From Sporolactobacillus inulinus (GTDB taxonomy: Bacteria > Bacillota > Bacilli > Bacillales > Sporolactobacillaceae), in assembly GCF_006539285.1 (NCBI RefSeq), contig NZ_BJMS01000005.1, positions 1-50,429 of the forward strand: a stretch of 50,429 nucleotides of DNA. Reading direction: 5' to 3'. Positions 34,740 to 43,374 of the stretch are shown here, one piece after another (the stretch's first letter is position 1; each line of letters starts with the position of its first letter). The notes beneath the pieces are model-generated. The model was given only the letters and a program-made list of their open reading frames with translations. It did no database searches and had not been told where the DNA came from. The translations under genes and the position numbers were made by a program.

Positions 34740-35919
34740 AGTCGTCACCTGTCTTTCCCTTTGGTATTGCCTGCTTTTTCGTGACATAGAGCATTGAAAA
34801 CCACGAAGACGGTTGCTGCGGATGTACCTGGGGCGTTTGCTTCCCAACGATGTAGAACAATTTTTGCGGACGTCTGTAGGTGTCTGCAAAACGGCTCATC
34901 ACGGCAGCCAGACCTTCATCGGTACTTACGGCATAACCGATATTTTTTGCACATGTCGTTATCTGAACCTCGTCTAATTCAAGCACCTGTTCTTTAGTCA
35001 ATTCAGCTAATGCTTGATAAGCAGTCACAAGCGTACGCTCTGAATGATCATGAAGAAGAAGCGGCTGAGTCCCGGAACGATAGCTCAGGGACACGGTAAA
35101 TCCGCAGTTTAGCAACGTTTTGAGCAGAGAAGCGGTATAGGAAATGGCAAGCTCGAATCGTTCATTCTCTTCTGTTTTTGTTGCAACAAGAATCACTGAG
35201 GCGAGGCGCTCCTGTTCCGGCTCGAAAAGCTTTGTAACGAGTGTGCGCGTTCGCGCGGCAGATTTCCAGTCCAGCCATGAAGGTCGGTCATTCGGACGGT
35301 AGTCTCGAACGCCGGCAAAATTGGCCCGATCCGCTTCCTCAGAAGACGCATAGGCGCCATGACGGGTCAGATTTAAATCGTCGACCGAGAGCTGAACGGG
35401 CTTTGGATAAACAAAGACAGTAGTCGCATCGGATAGAAAAACCGTTCGTTTAAAAAATCCAAACGGATCGCCAACTGTAAGTTCCAGTTGATTCAAGGAA
35501 AACGTTCCTCTCGGCATATTGGGTAAGCGGATCGTGGTCGTTAGTTCTGAAGTAAGCCAGATGAGCATTTGCGTTTTCATTGTTGCATGCGCAAGCCTCT
35601 GATCATCGGGCCGCTCAATCAACGTCAGCAGAAAGAAGGGGACTGCCCATCTCCGCTTTAAACGTACCGTAAGATTAAGCGTGTCGCCAGCAAAGATCCT
35701 TTGATTCACCTTTGTACGTTCAACTGTCATTGTGCGAAAGGGGTACACGAAAAGAAGCAGCAGATACATGTCTACAGGAATAAAGACATAAAAGAGGAAC
35801 CAAGCCAGAAAACCGCCTTGAGCAAGTGCGAATAGAAACAAAACGACCGTAACAGTAAGCGCAGGAAGCGTGCGCATAAAACTGCGTAATAAACGCCTCA
35901 GCAAACGTTTCACTGTCAT
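34723..35919 (-). CDS. yeaD: DUF58 domain protein (YeaD family)
   Basis: Protein of 398 residues with two N-terminal TM helices (about 15-55: TLPALTVTVVLFLFALAQGGFLAWFLFYVF). A beta-rich segment (about 75-170) is followed by the DUF58 signature GVRDYRPNDRPSWLDWKSAARTRTLVTKLFEPE (about 200-232), related to von Willebrand A folds. Start ATG overlaps the MoxR stop by 4 bp (ATGA), and its own end overlaps the transglutaminase gene. The moxR-DUF58-TgpA order is the standard operon in Bacillus (yeaC-yeaD-yebA). Function is inferred from context: a membrane-anchored partner of the MoxR chaperone ATPase. Confidence 0.9.
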   Translation of the reverse strand: MTVKRLLRRLLRSFMRTLPALTVTVVLFLFALAQGGFLAWFLFYVFIPVDMYLLLLFVYPFRTMTVERTKVNQRIFAGDTLNLTVRLKRRWAVPFFLLTLIERPDDQRLAHATMKTQMLIWLTSELTTTIRLPNMPRGTFSLNQLELTVGDPFGFFKRTVFLSDATTVFVYPKPVQLSVDDLNLTRHGAYASSEEADRANFAGVRDYRPNDRPSWLDWKSAARTRTLVTKLFEPEQERLASVILVATKTEENERFELAISYTASLLKTLLNCGFTVSLSYRSGTQPLLLHDHSERTLVTAYQALAELTKEQVLELDEVQITTCAKNIGYAVSTDEGLAAVMSRFADTYRRPQKLFYIVGKQTPQVHPQQPSSWFSMLYVTKKQAIPKGKTGDDYGRQP

Positions 35920-36881
35920 TGCAGCGGTTCCTTTAGCGATACGGGAATTTTAATGCTCGCAAGGATCTCCTGAATGAGCATGTACGCATCCTTTTGCTCA
36001 TAAGCTGCCTCCGGCTTAAGCAAAAGGCGATGAGCAAGAACATAAGGAGCAACCGCCTTCACATCATCCGGGATTGCATAGTCCCGCTCCGCTACAAATG
36101 CGTAAGCCTGGACCGCGCGAAGTAAACTAATCGTGCCGCGTGGACTGATCCCCAAGGCAATCGACGGATGAGTTCGGGTCGCTTCAACCAGATCCATTAA
36201 ATAATTTTTGATCGCATCAGAAACAAAAACCGCTGCGCTTAAATGACGGAGATAGAGCAGATGATCTATGGAAAGCATCGGCTTCAATTTGCTAAGCGGG
36301 TTTTGTTCCGGATCCCGATCAAGCAACGACAGCTCATGTTTTCGATCTGGATAGCCCATCGACAATTTCATCAGAAAACGATCAAGCTGTGCTTCAGGAA
36401 GTGCATAGGTTCCCTCGTACTCAATCGGATTCTGCGTGGCCATGACAAAGAACAATTCGGGAAGCGTCCGAGTGACCCCGTCAACAGTCACATGACCTTC
36501 AGCCATTCCTTCAAGCAATGCAGACTGTGTCTTCGGCGAGGTACGGTTGATTTCATCGGCAAGAATAATATTGCCCATAATTGGGCCCGGTCTAAATTCA
36601 AATCGGGATTCCTTTTGATTATAGATGGACAGTCCGGTGATATCGGAAGGAAGAAGATCCGGTGTAAACTGAATGCGTTTGAAATCCGCGCCAATTAATT
36701 TGGCGATCGTTTGCACCATGATCGTTTTGCCAACCCCGGGAATATCTTCAATAAGCACATGCCCGCCGGCAAGCAGGGCTACTGTGATGAGTTTCACAAC
36801 TTTTCGTTTGCCAACAACAACGTGTTCAACATGATCTAATAATTCAGAAATCGTCTGATGCGCTTCAACGCTTGGATTCAT
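35916..36881 (-). CDS. yeaC: MoxR-family AAA+ ATPase
   Basis: Cytoplasmic AAA+ chaperone-like ATPase of 321 residues. Walker A is EDIPGVGKT (about 45-53), Walker B ILADEINRTSPKTQSALLEGM (about 105-125) and sensor 1 FFVMATQNPIEYEGTYALPEAQLDRF, all typical of MoxR. The C-terminal lid contains GISPRGTISLLRAVQAYA. It is the first gene of a three-gene overlapping operon with DUF58 and transglutaminase genes. MoxR proteins are thought to help assemble or activate partner complexes, here probably envelope proteins. Start ATG 36881 follows GCGAGGTC. Confidence 0.93.
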   Translation of the reverse strand: MNPSVEAHQTISELLDHVEHVVVGKRKVVKLITVALLAGGHVLIEDIPGVGKTIMVQTIAKLIGADFKRIQFTPDLLPSDITGLSIYNQKESRFEFRPGPIMGNIILADEINRTSPKTQSALLEGMAEGHVTVDGVTRTLPELFFVMATQNPIEYEGTYALPEAQLDRFLMKLSMGYPDRKHELSLLDRDPEQNPLSKLKPMLSIDHLLYLRHLSAAVFVSDAIKNYLMDLVEATRTHPSIALGISPRGTISLLRAVQAYAFVAERDYAIPDDVKAVAPYVLAHRLLLKPEAAYEQKDAYMLIQEILASIKIPVSLKEPLQ

Positions 36882-36947
36882 AAGTGACCTCGCTTCTCAC
36901 AGATTTCTTTTTTCGATGATCTTTTATAATTTCATCTTTTATTGTAC

Positions 36948-36980
36948 AAAAAAAGAGCCGTCCTTTCCAAAGATCGGCCT
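36948..36980 (-). terminator. Terminator after hemAT
   Basis: On the minus strand, AGGCCG-ATCTTTGGAAAGGA-CGGCT followed by seven T. A second small hairpin (GCCGG/CCGGC, 36996-37011) lies between it and the gene. Confidence 0.7.
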
Positions 36981-37040
36981 AAAAGCTTCTTTTTCCGCCG
37001 GATTCGCCGGCTTTTGCTAAAAATAATGGTTCATCGGGGA

Positions 37041-38330
37041 TCAAAGCTGACGTTTGAGCTGATCGGCCGAGCCGACTAATGTTTCGACACCGCCGCTCAG
37101 CTGGTCGATGATCGCAGCAAGTTCCCGAATGGTTTGATCGGTTTGCTGCGACAAACTGCTGTTTTGTTCGGCGGTTTTAATGATTCCGTCGAATTTTTCC
37201 CCGGTATGTGCCGACTCTTGCATCCCTTTCTGAATAATTGCCGTGGTCTGATCCAGTGAAACGGCAACTTCATGCGAGACGTTCGTTGAATTTCCGATCA
37301 GTTCAGCGATTTGAGCCATGGCTTTGCTCGTCTGATCGGCAAGCTTCTGAATCTCCTTGGCAACAACAGCAAACCCTTTGCCGAATTCGCCGGCGCGCGC
37401 GGCTTCAATCGCCGAATTAATCGCTAAGATATGGGTTTGCTCTGAAATCTCTTTAACTAATTGAATGACCTGACCAATTTTACTTGATGATTGCTCAAGC
37501 TGGCTGACCATGCCGGCCATCTCATGTACGGAATGAAAAGCCGCCTCGACCTGCACAAGCAGTCGATCCAACTGGCCTTGTCCTGCAGCTGCATGCGCCT
37601 TTACATGCTGTGACAGTTCGTTTCGCTTGACCGCAGTCTCACGGACACGTTCAAACTGATGCATTTGATTGCTCATCAATCGCCTGTTCTCTTCCGACAG
37701 ATGGACCAGTTGATGGCTGACGTCTCGAATTGCTGCGCGCAAATCTTCGCGTCCGATTGCATACTCTTTTTTTAAAGATCTTTCGTATTCTGCGTCGTAC
37801 GCTTCCAGGACAACCTGCTGCTCAAAACTGATCATTTTATTGATTGCCTGAATCGTGCGTTCCGCATCCGTTCTGTCCGCGATCTGAGTCAATACAAGGG
37901 TCACTAAGCTCGAGGTTAAGTTCTGGAATGCCCCCATATAAACCGGAGGCTTCAGCCCAATCCTGTAATGGATCATTCCCACTCGATTTCTACGTTCAAG
38001 AAACGCTTCATCCAGTACGCCTGAAAAAAGCTCAAGAACATGCCGTGCAAGCGTCTTGCTCAACTTTTCAACCGTACTGTTCTGTTCAATGATCTTCTTC
38101 AGTGAATCAATTCTATAAAATTCAGCATAAAACTCATGCGCGATCCGTGCCATTTCTTCCTCAACGAATGGACGCATCATTTTTAAGATTTGCAGGTCTT
38201 CCTCATTTAAGCCTAGCATCTCTATTTTTTCCAATACATCCGGGTTTTGAATGTTCAGATTGACCTTTTCCGATTTTGCGCGAACCAGCAATGATTGCTG
38301 CTTCTTGACTTTCCGCTTCAACACGTGCAT
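37041..38330 (-). CDS. hemAT: Heme-based aerotactic transducer HemAT
   Basis: Soluble globin-coupled chemoreceptor of 429 residues. The N-terminal globin domain (about 30-185) matches HemAT, with proximal heme His121 in [13 protein letters not shown] and MGAFQNL after it. The C-terminal MCP signalling domain (about 220-429) is a long coiled coil with the hairpin tip [34 protein letters not shown], which couples to CheA and CheW. No transmembrane segment is present. Start ATG 38330 is 7 nt after AGAAGGGG. It senses oxygen and steers swimming. It lies 142 bp downstream of a second globin-fold signalling gene on the same strand. Confidence 0.95.
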   Translation of the reverse strand: MHVLKRKVKKQQSLLVRAKSEKVNLNIQNPDVLEKIEMLGLNEEDLQILKMMRPFVEEEMARIAHEFYAEFYRIDSLKKIIEQNSTVEKLSKTLARHVLELFSGVLDEAFLERRNRVGMIHYRIGLKPPVYMGAFQNLTSSLVTLVLTQIADRTDAERTIQAINKMISFEQQVVLEAYDAEYERSLKKEYAIGREDLRAAIRDVSHQLVHLSEENRRLMSNQMHQFERVRETAVKRNELSQHVKAHAAAGQGQLDRLLVQVEAAFHSVHEMAGMVSQLEQSSSKIGQVIQLVKEISEQTHILAINSAIEAARAGEFGKGFAVVAKEIQKLADQTSKAMAQIAELIGNSTNVSHEVAVSLDQTTAIIQKGMQESAHTGEKFDGIIKTAEQNSSLSQQTDQTIRELAAIIDQLSGGVETLVGSADQLKRQL

Positions 38331-38472
38331 CGTCCAACCCCTTCTGCAGCCCTTTGTCATCGGGTGACGGCGTGCGGCTTATCAAAAACAAATGCTCAAA
38401 TAAGACGGTCGTCTCTCGATCTCCTAAGTTTATCCGTTCTCTGCTCTGATTTGCAACCATTCACCCTTTTGC

Positions 38473-40323
38473 TTATGCCAGATACTTTTCGGTAAAATCA
38501 CTTTCCGCGAGTGGTTGACTGTAATAATAACCTTGAATCGCGCGACAGCGGCATGCCTCAATGGCTCTGAGCTGCTCTTCCGTCTCAATTCCTTCAACGA
38601 TCACGTCTACCCAAAGCTGCTTCGCCATCGTCACAATAGCCGCGACAATTGCTTGATCTCGGCGATTCCGAACAATATCGATCACAAAGGAACGATCGAT
38701 TTTCAACTGGTTAATCGGCAAATTTTTTAAATAGCTGAGCGAACTGTACCCTGTTCCAAAATCATCGAGACTGACACCGACGCCAAGCGCACGAATCTCA
38801 TTCAAAATACGAACGGAGCGCTCAAGATCTTCAGCCATCATCGATTCAGTGATTTCCAAGTTAAGTCTGCTCGGAGCAAGCCCGCTCGTTTTCAGTGCAT
38901 ACGCGACTTGTTTGACAACCGTCTCGTCACGAAACTGATTAAACGACAGATTAACTGAGATCGGAACGTTCAGCGCACCGGTCTCCTGCCATTTTTTCAT
39001 TTGTCTGCATGCCTCATTCAGAACCCACCAGCCGATTTCCCTAATGATGCCCGTTTCCTCGGCCACCGCAATAAAGCCGCTGGGTGGCAATATGCCGTGA
39101 ATCGGGTGCTTCCATCGCAGCAGCGCCTCTACACCGACGAGTGTGCTGCTTCCGGCATCGACTTGCGGCTGATAATACAACACAAATTGTTGCTTGGACA
39201 ATGCCTTTTGCAGCTCATTCTCAATACATATCTTTTTCATCAATTGCTGATGAAGCATCGTATTATAGAAAAAATAGCTTACTCTTGTGTCCTTCTTTGC
39301 TTCGCGCAATGCGGCATCGGCACATCCAAGAAGTTGCACACTACTTGCGCCATCTTGAGGAAAGCGTGAGATACCGATACTGTATGTCGCATAGATCTCT
39401 TTGCCATCAACGAGGAACGGCAGCTCAGAAGTATGGGTCACCCGTTCGGCAGCATCAATAAGTTCGCTCCTGATCAAACGATTCTTGAACAGAATCATGA
39501 ATTCATCACTGCTGATCCGGTAGAGTTCTGCCGCAAACGGTTCAAGTGCTGCATTGATACGCCTGGAGAGCATGATCAGCAATTTATTTCCAATCGCCCG
39601 CCCATACATTTCATTAATCATCTTCAGCCGATCGACATTGATCTTAAACACGGAAAAGGAATGGTCTTTGCGCTGATCGATCATCGCTTCAATGACTTCT
39701 TCAGCAACCAGCTGGTTCGGCAAGCCTGTAAGCGGATCATGAAACGCCTTAAATCGGATCGCCTCTTCCTTTTTTTGATCATTGTTATCTTTTAATTGCT
39801 GATAGTTTTCCATAATCAGCTGCAAGTTCAAGTTAACGATTTTTTCCAACGCTTTAGAAATGATGAGCGCCTGTTCGCGACGACTCACTTGTCGATTGAT
39901 CGCCTCAACGATGCAATTAATGAAACCATGCGACAAAGCAATCTGGTTGGACAAATCCAGCTGATAGCGGAAGCACAAAAGCGCCTGTTCACGACAGGAA
40001 TGGATAAAGCGTTGATCAAGAACTCCGCTTAATAACATTTGCGTAATTTCAATGTTTTTGTCGCGAATCGTTGCGCTTAATGATCTTGGTAAGAGCGTAC
40101 TCTGAAATTTAAAAAGATCAAAAACAAACTCGGTTGTCGCCTCAGCAATATCACCACTTAAGCGAATCAGAAATGGCCGAACCCAGCGCAAGAGTTGCAG
40201 ATCAAACAGGTGAATATTCAGCAGTTGAATGCGCCGGCGAATGCGATGATCGCTGATCGACAGCTCTGCAGGCTGTTCTTTTACTTTTTTCAACCAGTTT
40301 GCTTTGTTCCATTGGTCACTCAT
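38473..40323 (-). CDS. Globin-coupled GGDEF-EAL protein with degenerate heme site and SSDEF
   Basis: Cytoplasmic protein of 616 residues in three parts. The N-terminal sensor-globin domain (about 20-180) aligns without gaps to the neighbouring HemAT through SGVLD, but the residue at the proximal heme His is Cys117 (REQALLCFRYQL). The GGDEF domain (about 190-350) has SSDEF (271-275) in place of GGDEF, and NVDRLKMINEMYG replaces the usual substrate motif, so diguanylate cyclase activity is unlikely. The EAL domain (about 365-610) keeps EALLRW (399-404), NLEITESMM, DDFGTGYSSL, KIDRSF, VEGIETEEQ and QGYYYSQP, so c-di-GMP phosphodiesterase activity is expected. Start ATG 40323. It is upstream of hemAT on the same strand, with no clear terminator between. 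The input may be heme with another ligand, redox, or protein binding. Confidence 0.88.
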   Translation of the reverse strand: MSDQWNKANWLKKVKEQPAELSISDHRIRRRIQLLNIHLFDLQLLRWVRPFLIRLSGDIAEATTEFVFDLFKFQSTLLPRSLSATIRDKNIEITQMLLSGVLDQRFIHSCREQALLCFRYQLDLSNQIALSHGFINCIVEAINRQVSRREQALIISKALEKIVNLNLQLIMENYQQLKDNNDQKKEEAIRFKAFHDPLTGLPNQLVAEEVIEAMIDQRKDHSFSVFKINVDRLKMINEMYGRAIGNKLLIMLSRRINAALEPFAAELYRISSDEFMILFKNRLIRSELIDAAERVTHTSELPFLVDGKEIYATYSIGISRFPQDGASSVQLLGCADAALREAKKDTRVSYFFYNTMLHQQLMKKICIENELQKALSKQQFVLYYQPQVDAGSSTLVGVEALLRWKHPIHGILPPSGFIAVAEETGIIREIGWWVLNEACRQMKKWQETGALNVPISVNLSFNQFRDETVVKQVAYALKTSGLAPSRLNLEITESMMAEDLERSVRILNEIRALGVGVSLDDFGTGYSSLSYLKNLPINQLKIDRSFVIDIVRNRRDQAIVAAIVTMAKQLWVDVIVEGIETEEQLRAIEACRCRAIQGYYYSQPLAESDFTEKYLA

Positions 40324-40588
40324 TATTTGGCGTGCTCCCTCGTCAGTTCATAATCTAGAGTTGCATGTTCATTGTTTATATCGTCAGATACGAATGAAAC
40401 GTGAAGACAAATGGGTTTCATGCTTATTCGTATCATTAAGTGTTACAAGCAGCTGACTGATGCTGCTTTTCTTTTACGTATTCATCGCTTTCTTTTATGT
40501 ATAGCATTGTAAGCTTTTCTTCCTGAATGTGCATGATGCTACAAGACTATTTATTGCGAAAAACGAATCATTTTGTGAAATTTATGCA
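40324..40588. other. Intergenic region with an inverted repeat and an orphan terminator
   Basis: No gene is visible. GATACGAAT-GAAAC (40387-40400) and GTTTC...ATTCGTATC (40415-40434) form an interrupted inverted repeat near the start of the divergent GGDEF-EAL gene. AAGCAGC-TGACTGAT-GCTGCTT followed by TTCTTTT (40447-40475) looks like a plus-strand terminator, although no plus-strand gene precedes it. Confidence 0.5.
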
Positions 40589-40617
40589 TTGACGGTCTAT
40601 GGAATCCATGATAGTAT
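40589..40617 (+). promoter_or_regulatory. Promoter of the SAM riboswitch-metE transcript
   Basis: TTGACG (40589-40594), a 17-bp spacer and TAGTAT (40612-40617), about 17 bp before the first riboswitch stem. This is a good vegetative sigma-A promoter. Confidence 0.7.
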
Positions 40618-40632
40618 TCAAGTTAACTTAAT

Positions 40633-40797
40633 AAACTCTTATTAAGAGCGGCGGAGGGACTGGCCCTATGAAGCCCGGCAACCTTTCAGATTTATGAAAA
40701 GGTGCTAATTCCAGCAAGATTTTCCAATGCGGAGTCTTGAAAAATAAGAGGGTGCGGATTGTCACAAAAGCCTCTCTAACTAGAGAGGCTTTTTATT
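40633..40797 (+). ncRNA. SAM-I (S-box) riboswitch with terminator
   Basis: Conserved S-box blocks are present in order: ACTCTTAT of P1 (40635-40642), AAGAGCGGCGGAGGGACTGG, CCCTATGAAGCCCGGCAACC, AAGGTGCTAATTCCAGCA, and the closing ATAAGAGGG (about 40744). The terminator AGCCTCTCTAACTAGAGAGGCTTTTT (two arms, about 40769-40796) ends the element. High SAM should stabilise P1 and allow termination; low SAM lets metE be transcribed. Confidence 0.97.
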
Positions 40798-40837
40798 TGC
40801 CCCACTTAACCAAGCGGATAAACAGGAGGATGAAAGA

Positions 40838-43144
40838 ATGGGTAAAGTATTGAGCGCGAATCTCGGCTATCCAAGAATTGGGAAAAAAAGAGAATGGAAG
40901 CGAGCTCTCGAAGCTTTTTGGGCAGGCAAATCGTCAAAAGAAACTTTTTTAGAAACCATTAAGGCGTTACGACTCAGCTACTTAAAAAAACAAAAGGATC
41001 TCGGTGTTGATCTGATTCCAATCGGCGATTTCAGTCTTTATGACCATGTTCTCGACACAGCGGTTCTCTTCGGCTTGATTCCTGATCGTTTTCAAACGGA
41101 TGAAAGCGAAGTATCTTTAGAAACCTATTTCTCCATCGCACGAGGAAATAAGGATGCCGAAGCTTCGGAAATGACCAAATGGTTTGACACAAACTATCAC
41201 TATATCGTTCCTGAGATCAGCAATGACACGAAACCGCATCTGACGAAAAATCGTCTTCTTGATCTCTTCAATGAAGCCAAAGCCGAACTTGGCATTGTTG
41301 GGAAACCGGTGATTGTCGGACCGATCACTTTATTAAAATTGGCAAAAGGCTATGATTCCGATCACTTCGACACATTGCTTGACGCGCTGCTTCCTCTCTA
41401 TGTTCACGTACTTGCTGAACTGCAGGAGGCCGGAGCAGAGTGGGTACAAATTGACGAACCGATTCTTGTTAAAGCACAAAGTGAGGAAGATCTTGCCGCA
41501 TTCAGCAAAGCTTACGCCTACATCAAGAAAAATGTTCCTGATCTGAAGTTGCTGCTGCAAACGTATTTCGAGGCGGTGGATCACTATCAAGAGGTGACTG
41601 CTCTCCCGGTTGACGGATTCGGACTTGATTTTGTTGCCGGTAAAGAGGCAAATCTTGCAGCCATTAAGGCGTACGGATTTCCAAAAGATAAAGTACTTGC
41701 AGCAGGAGTCGTCGACGGACGTAACATTTGGAAAACCGATCTTTCCGCAACTTTTACGGAATTACAAACCTTGCTTTCTGCGGTAAAAGAGCATAAGAAT
41801 CTATGGGTAACGCCATCTTCAAGCCTTCTTCATGTTCCGGTAACGGTTGCCAATGAAACGGAGCTCGATCCTGTTTTGAAGAATGCTCTCGCATTTGCTG
41901 ATGAAAAACTAGGCGAAAGTGTCATTCTTGCCCGGGGATTGAATGAAAGCGAAGCAGCAATTTACGGGGCTGTTGAGCAGAACCGGGCTGATCTAAACGC
42001 CCTGCAGCAGTCGGTTCACCGCAATAACGCGGCGGTTCAAAAAGAACTGGATCAATTGAGCGAGGAACTTCCAACGCGCCCTGCTTCCTTCGAACTGCGC
42101 CAACACGTGCAGGCGGATGCGTTCCAACTGCCGCCGCTTCCGACCACAACAATCGGCAGCTTCCCGCAAACAAAGGAAGTTCGCCAAGCACGCCGCAATT
42201 GGCGCAAGGGCGAATGGTCGGACAGCCAATACGATCAATTTATTAAGGAAGAAACGAAAAAGTGGATTGACATCCAAGAGGAAATTGGTCTGGATGTACT
42301 GGTACACGGCGAATTCGAACGCAACGATATGGTTGAGTATTTCGGTGAAAAACTCGACGGCTTTGCCTTCACGCGCTTCGGCTGGGTCCAATCGTACGGC
42401 TCCCGTTGCGTGAAGCCGCCGCTGATCTTCGGTGATGTTTCATGGAAAGAACCGATGACCGTAAAGGAAAGCGCCTATGCACAATCCTTAACCAATAAAC
42501 CGGTTAAAGGGATGCTCACCGGTCCGGTCACCATTTACAACTGGTCGTTCGTTCGAAACGACATTAGCCAAGCCAGCGTCTTTAACCAGATTGCGCTTGC
42601 ACTAAAAAAAGAAGTCCAGGCACTTGAAGAAGCCGATATCCGTATGATTCAGGTCGACGAACCGGCGCTTCGCGAAGGGCTTCCACTTAAGGAAGAGAAG
42701 AAAGCAGGCTACCTGCACGATGCTGTTTATTCGTTTAGGCTTGCGACCACCTTCGTTAAAAACGACACACAGATTCATACGCATATGTGTTATTCCGAAT
42801 TCGATGAAATCATCGATACCATCGACGCTTTGGATACGGACGTGATCTCAATTGAAGCGGCACGCAGCCATGGCGAAATCATTGCAACCTTCGAGGACTT
42901 CCATTACAAGAAGGGGATTGGCCTCGGTGTCTATGATATTCACAGTCCACGGATTCCTAGTGTCGCTGAAATGAAATCATATGCCGAACGCGCATTGAAC
43001 GTTCTTGATCCAAAAGTTGTTTGGATCAACCCGGACTGCGGATTAAAAACACGCCGTACGGAAGAAACCGTTCCTGCACTTAAAAATATGGTTGAAGCGG
43101 CGCAGCAAGTGCGCGCAGAACTCAGCAATACCGTTTCTCGATAA
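40838..43144 (+). CDS. metE: Cobalamin-independent methionine synthase
   Basis: Cytoplasmic zinc enzyme of 768 residues that transfers the methyl group from methyltetrahydropteroyl-triglutamate to homocysteine. It is a double TIM barrel. The N-terminal part starts LGYPRIGKKREWKRALEAFW. The catalytic half begins around TTTIGSFPQTKEVRQARRNW (about 433). Zinc ligands are in HTHMCYSEFDEI (His and Cys) and the C-terminal WINPDCGLKTR (Cys). Start ATG 40838 follows AGGAGG by 8 nt. A SAM-I riboswitch directly upstream controls it, and a hairpin follows downstream. It is a single-gene unit. Confidence 0.97.
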   Translation: MGKVLSANLGYPRIGKKREWKRALEAFWAGKSSKETFLETIKALRLSYLKKQKDLGVDLIPIGDFSLYDHVLDTAVLFGLIPDRFQTDESEVSLETYFSIARGNKDAEASEMTKWFDTNYHYIVPEISNDTKPHLTKNRLLDLFNEAKAELGIVGKPVIVGPITLLKLAKGYDSDHFDTLLDALLPLYVHVLAELQEAGAEWVQIDEPILVKAQSEEDLAAFSKAYAYIKKNVPDLKLLLQTYFEAVDHYQEVTALPVDGFGLDFVAGKEANLAAIKAYGFPKDKVLAAGVVDGRNIWKTDLSATFTELQTLLSAVKEHKNLWVTPSSSLLHVPVTVANETELDPVLKNALAFADEKLGESVILARGLNESEAAIYGAVEQNRADLNALQQSVHRNNAAVQKELDQLSEELPTRPASFELRQHVQADAFQLPPLPTTTIGSFPQTKEVRQARRNWRKGEWSDSQYDQFIKEETKKWIDIQEEIGLDVLVHGEFERNDMVEYFGEKLDGFAFTRFGWVQSYGSRCVKPPLIFGDVSWKEPMTVKESAYAQSLTNKPVKGMLTGPVTIYNWSFVRNDISQASVFNQIALALKKEVQALEEADIRMIQVDEPALREGLPLKEEKKAGYLHDAVYSFRLATTFVKNDTQIHTHMCYSEFDEIIDTIDALDTDVISIEAARSHGEIIATFEDFHYKKGIGLGVYDIHSPRIPSVAEMKSYAERALNVLDPKVVWINPDCGLKTRRTEETVPALKNMVEAAQQVRAELSNTVSR

Positions 43145-43158
43145 ATCAAAGCGTACAA

Positions 43159-43187
43159 ACAAGCCGCGACACGAAGTCGCGGCTTGT
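43159..43187 (+). terminator. Hairpin terminator after metE
   Basis: ACAAGCCGCGAC-ACGAA-GTCGCGGCTTGT is a 12-bp stem just after metE. The T run is poor, so efficiency is uncertain. Confidence 0.65.
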
Positions 43188-43334
43188 TCGGTTTCATCAC
43201 ACGTTTATCCCCTTATCGCGTCTAATATCAACGCTTCGATTGTCTTCGCCGCGGGCGTCTTGTTTCGTTGACGGAGACCGCTGCTTATCTTAGTAGGATG
43301 AGTAGCAGCAAATTCATATCGATGCTTCACTTAC

Positions 43335-43365
43335 AAAAAAAGAGCCTTCGCAAGGCTCTTTTTTT
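43335..43365 (-). terminator. Terminator after prfC
   Basis: On the minus strand, AGAGCCTTGCGAAGGCTCTTTTTTT directly after prfC. A-rich and T-rich tracts on both sides could make it bidirectional. Confidence 0.9.
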
Positions 43366-43374
43366 CTGTACCAC

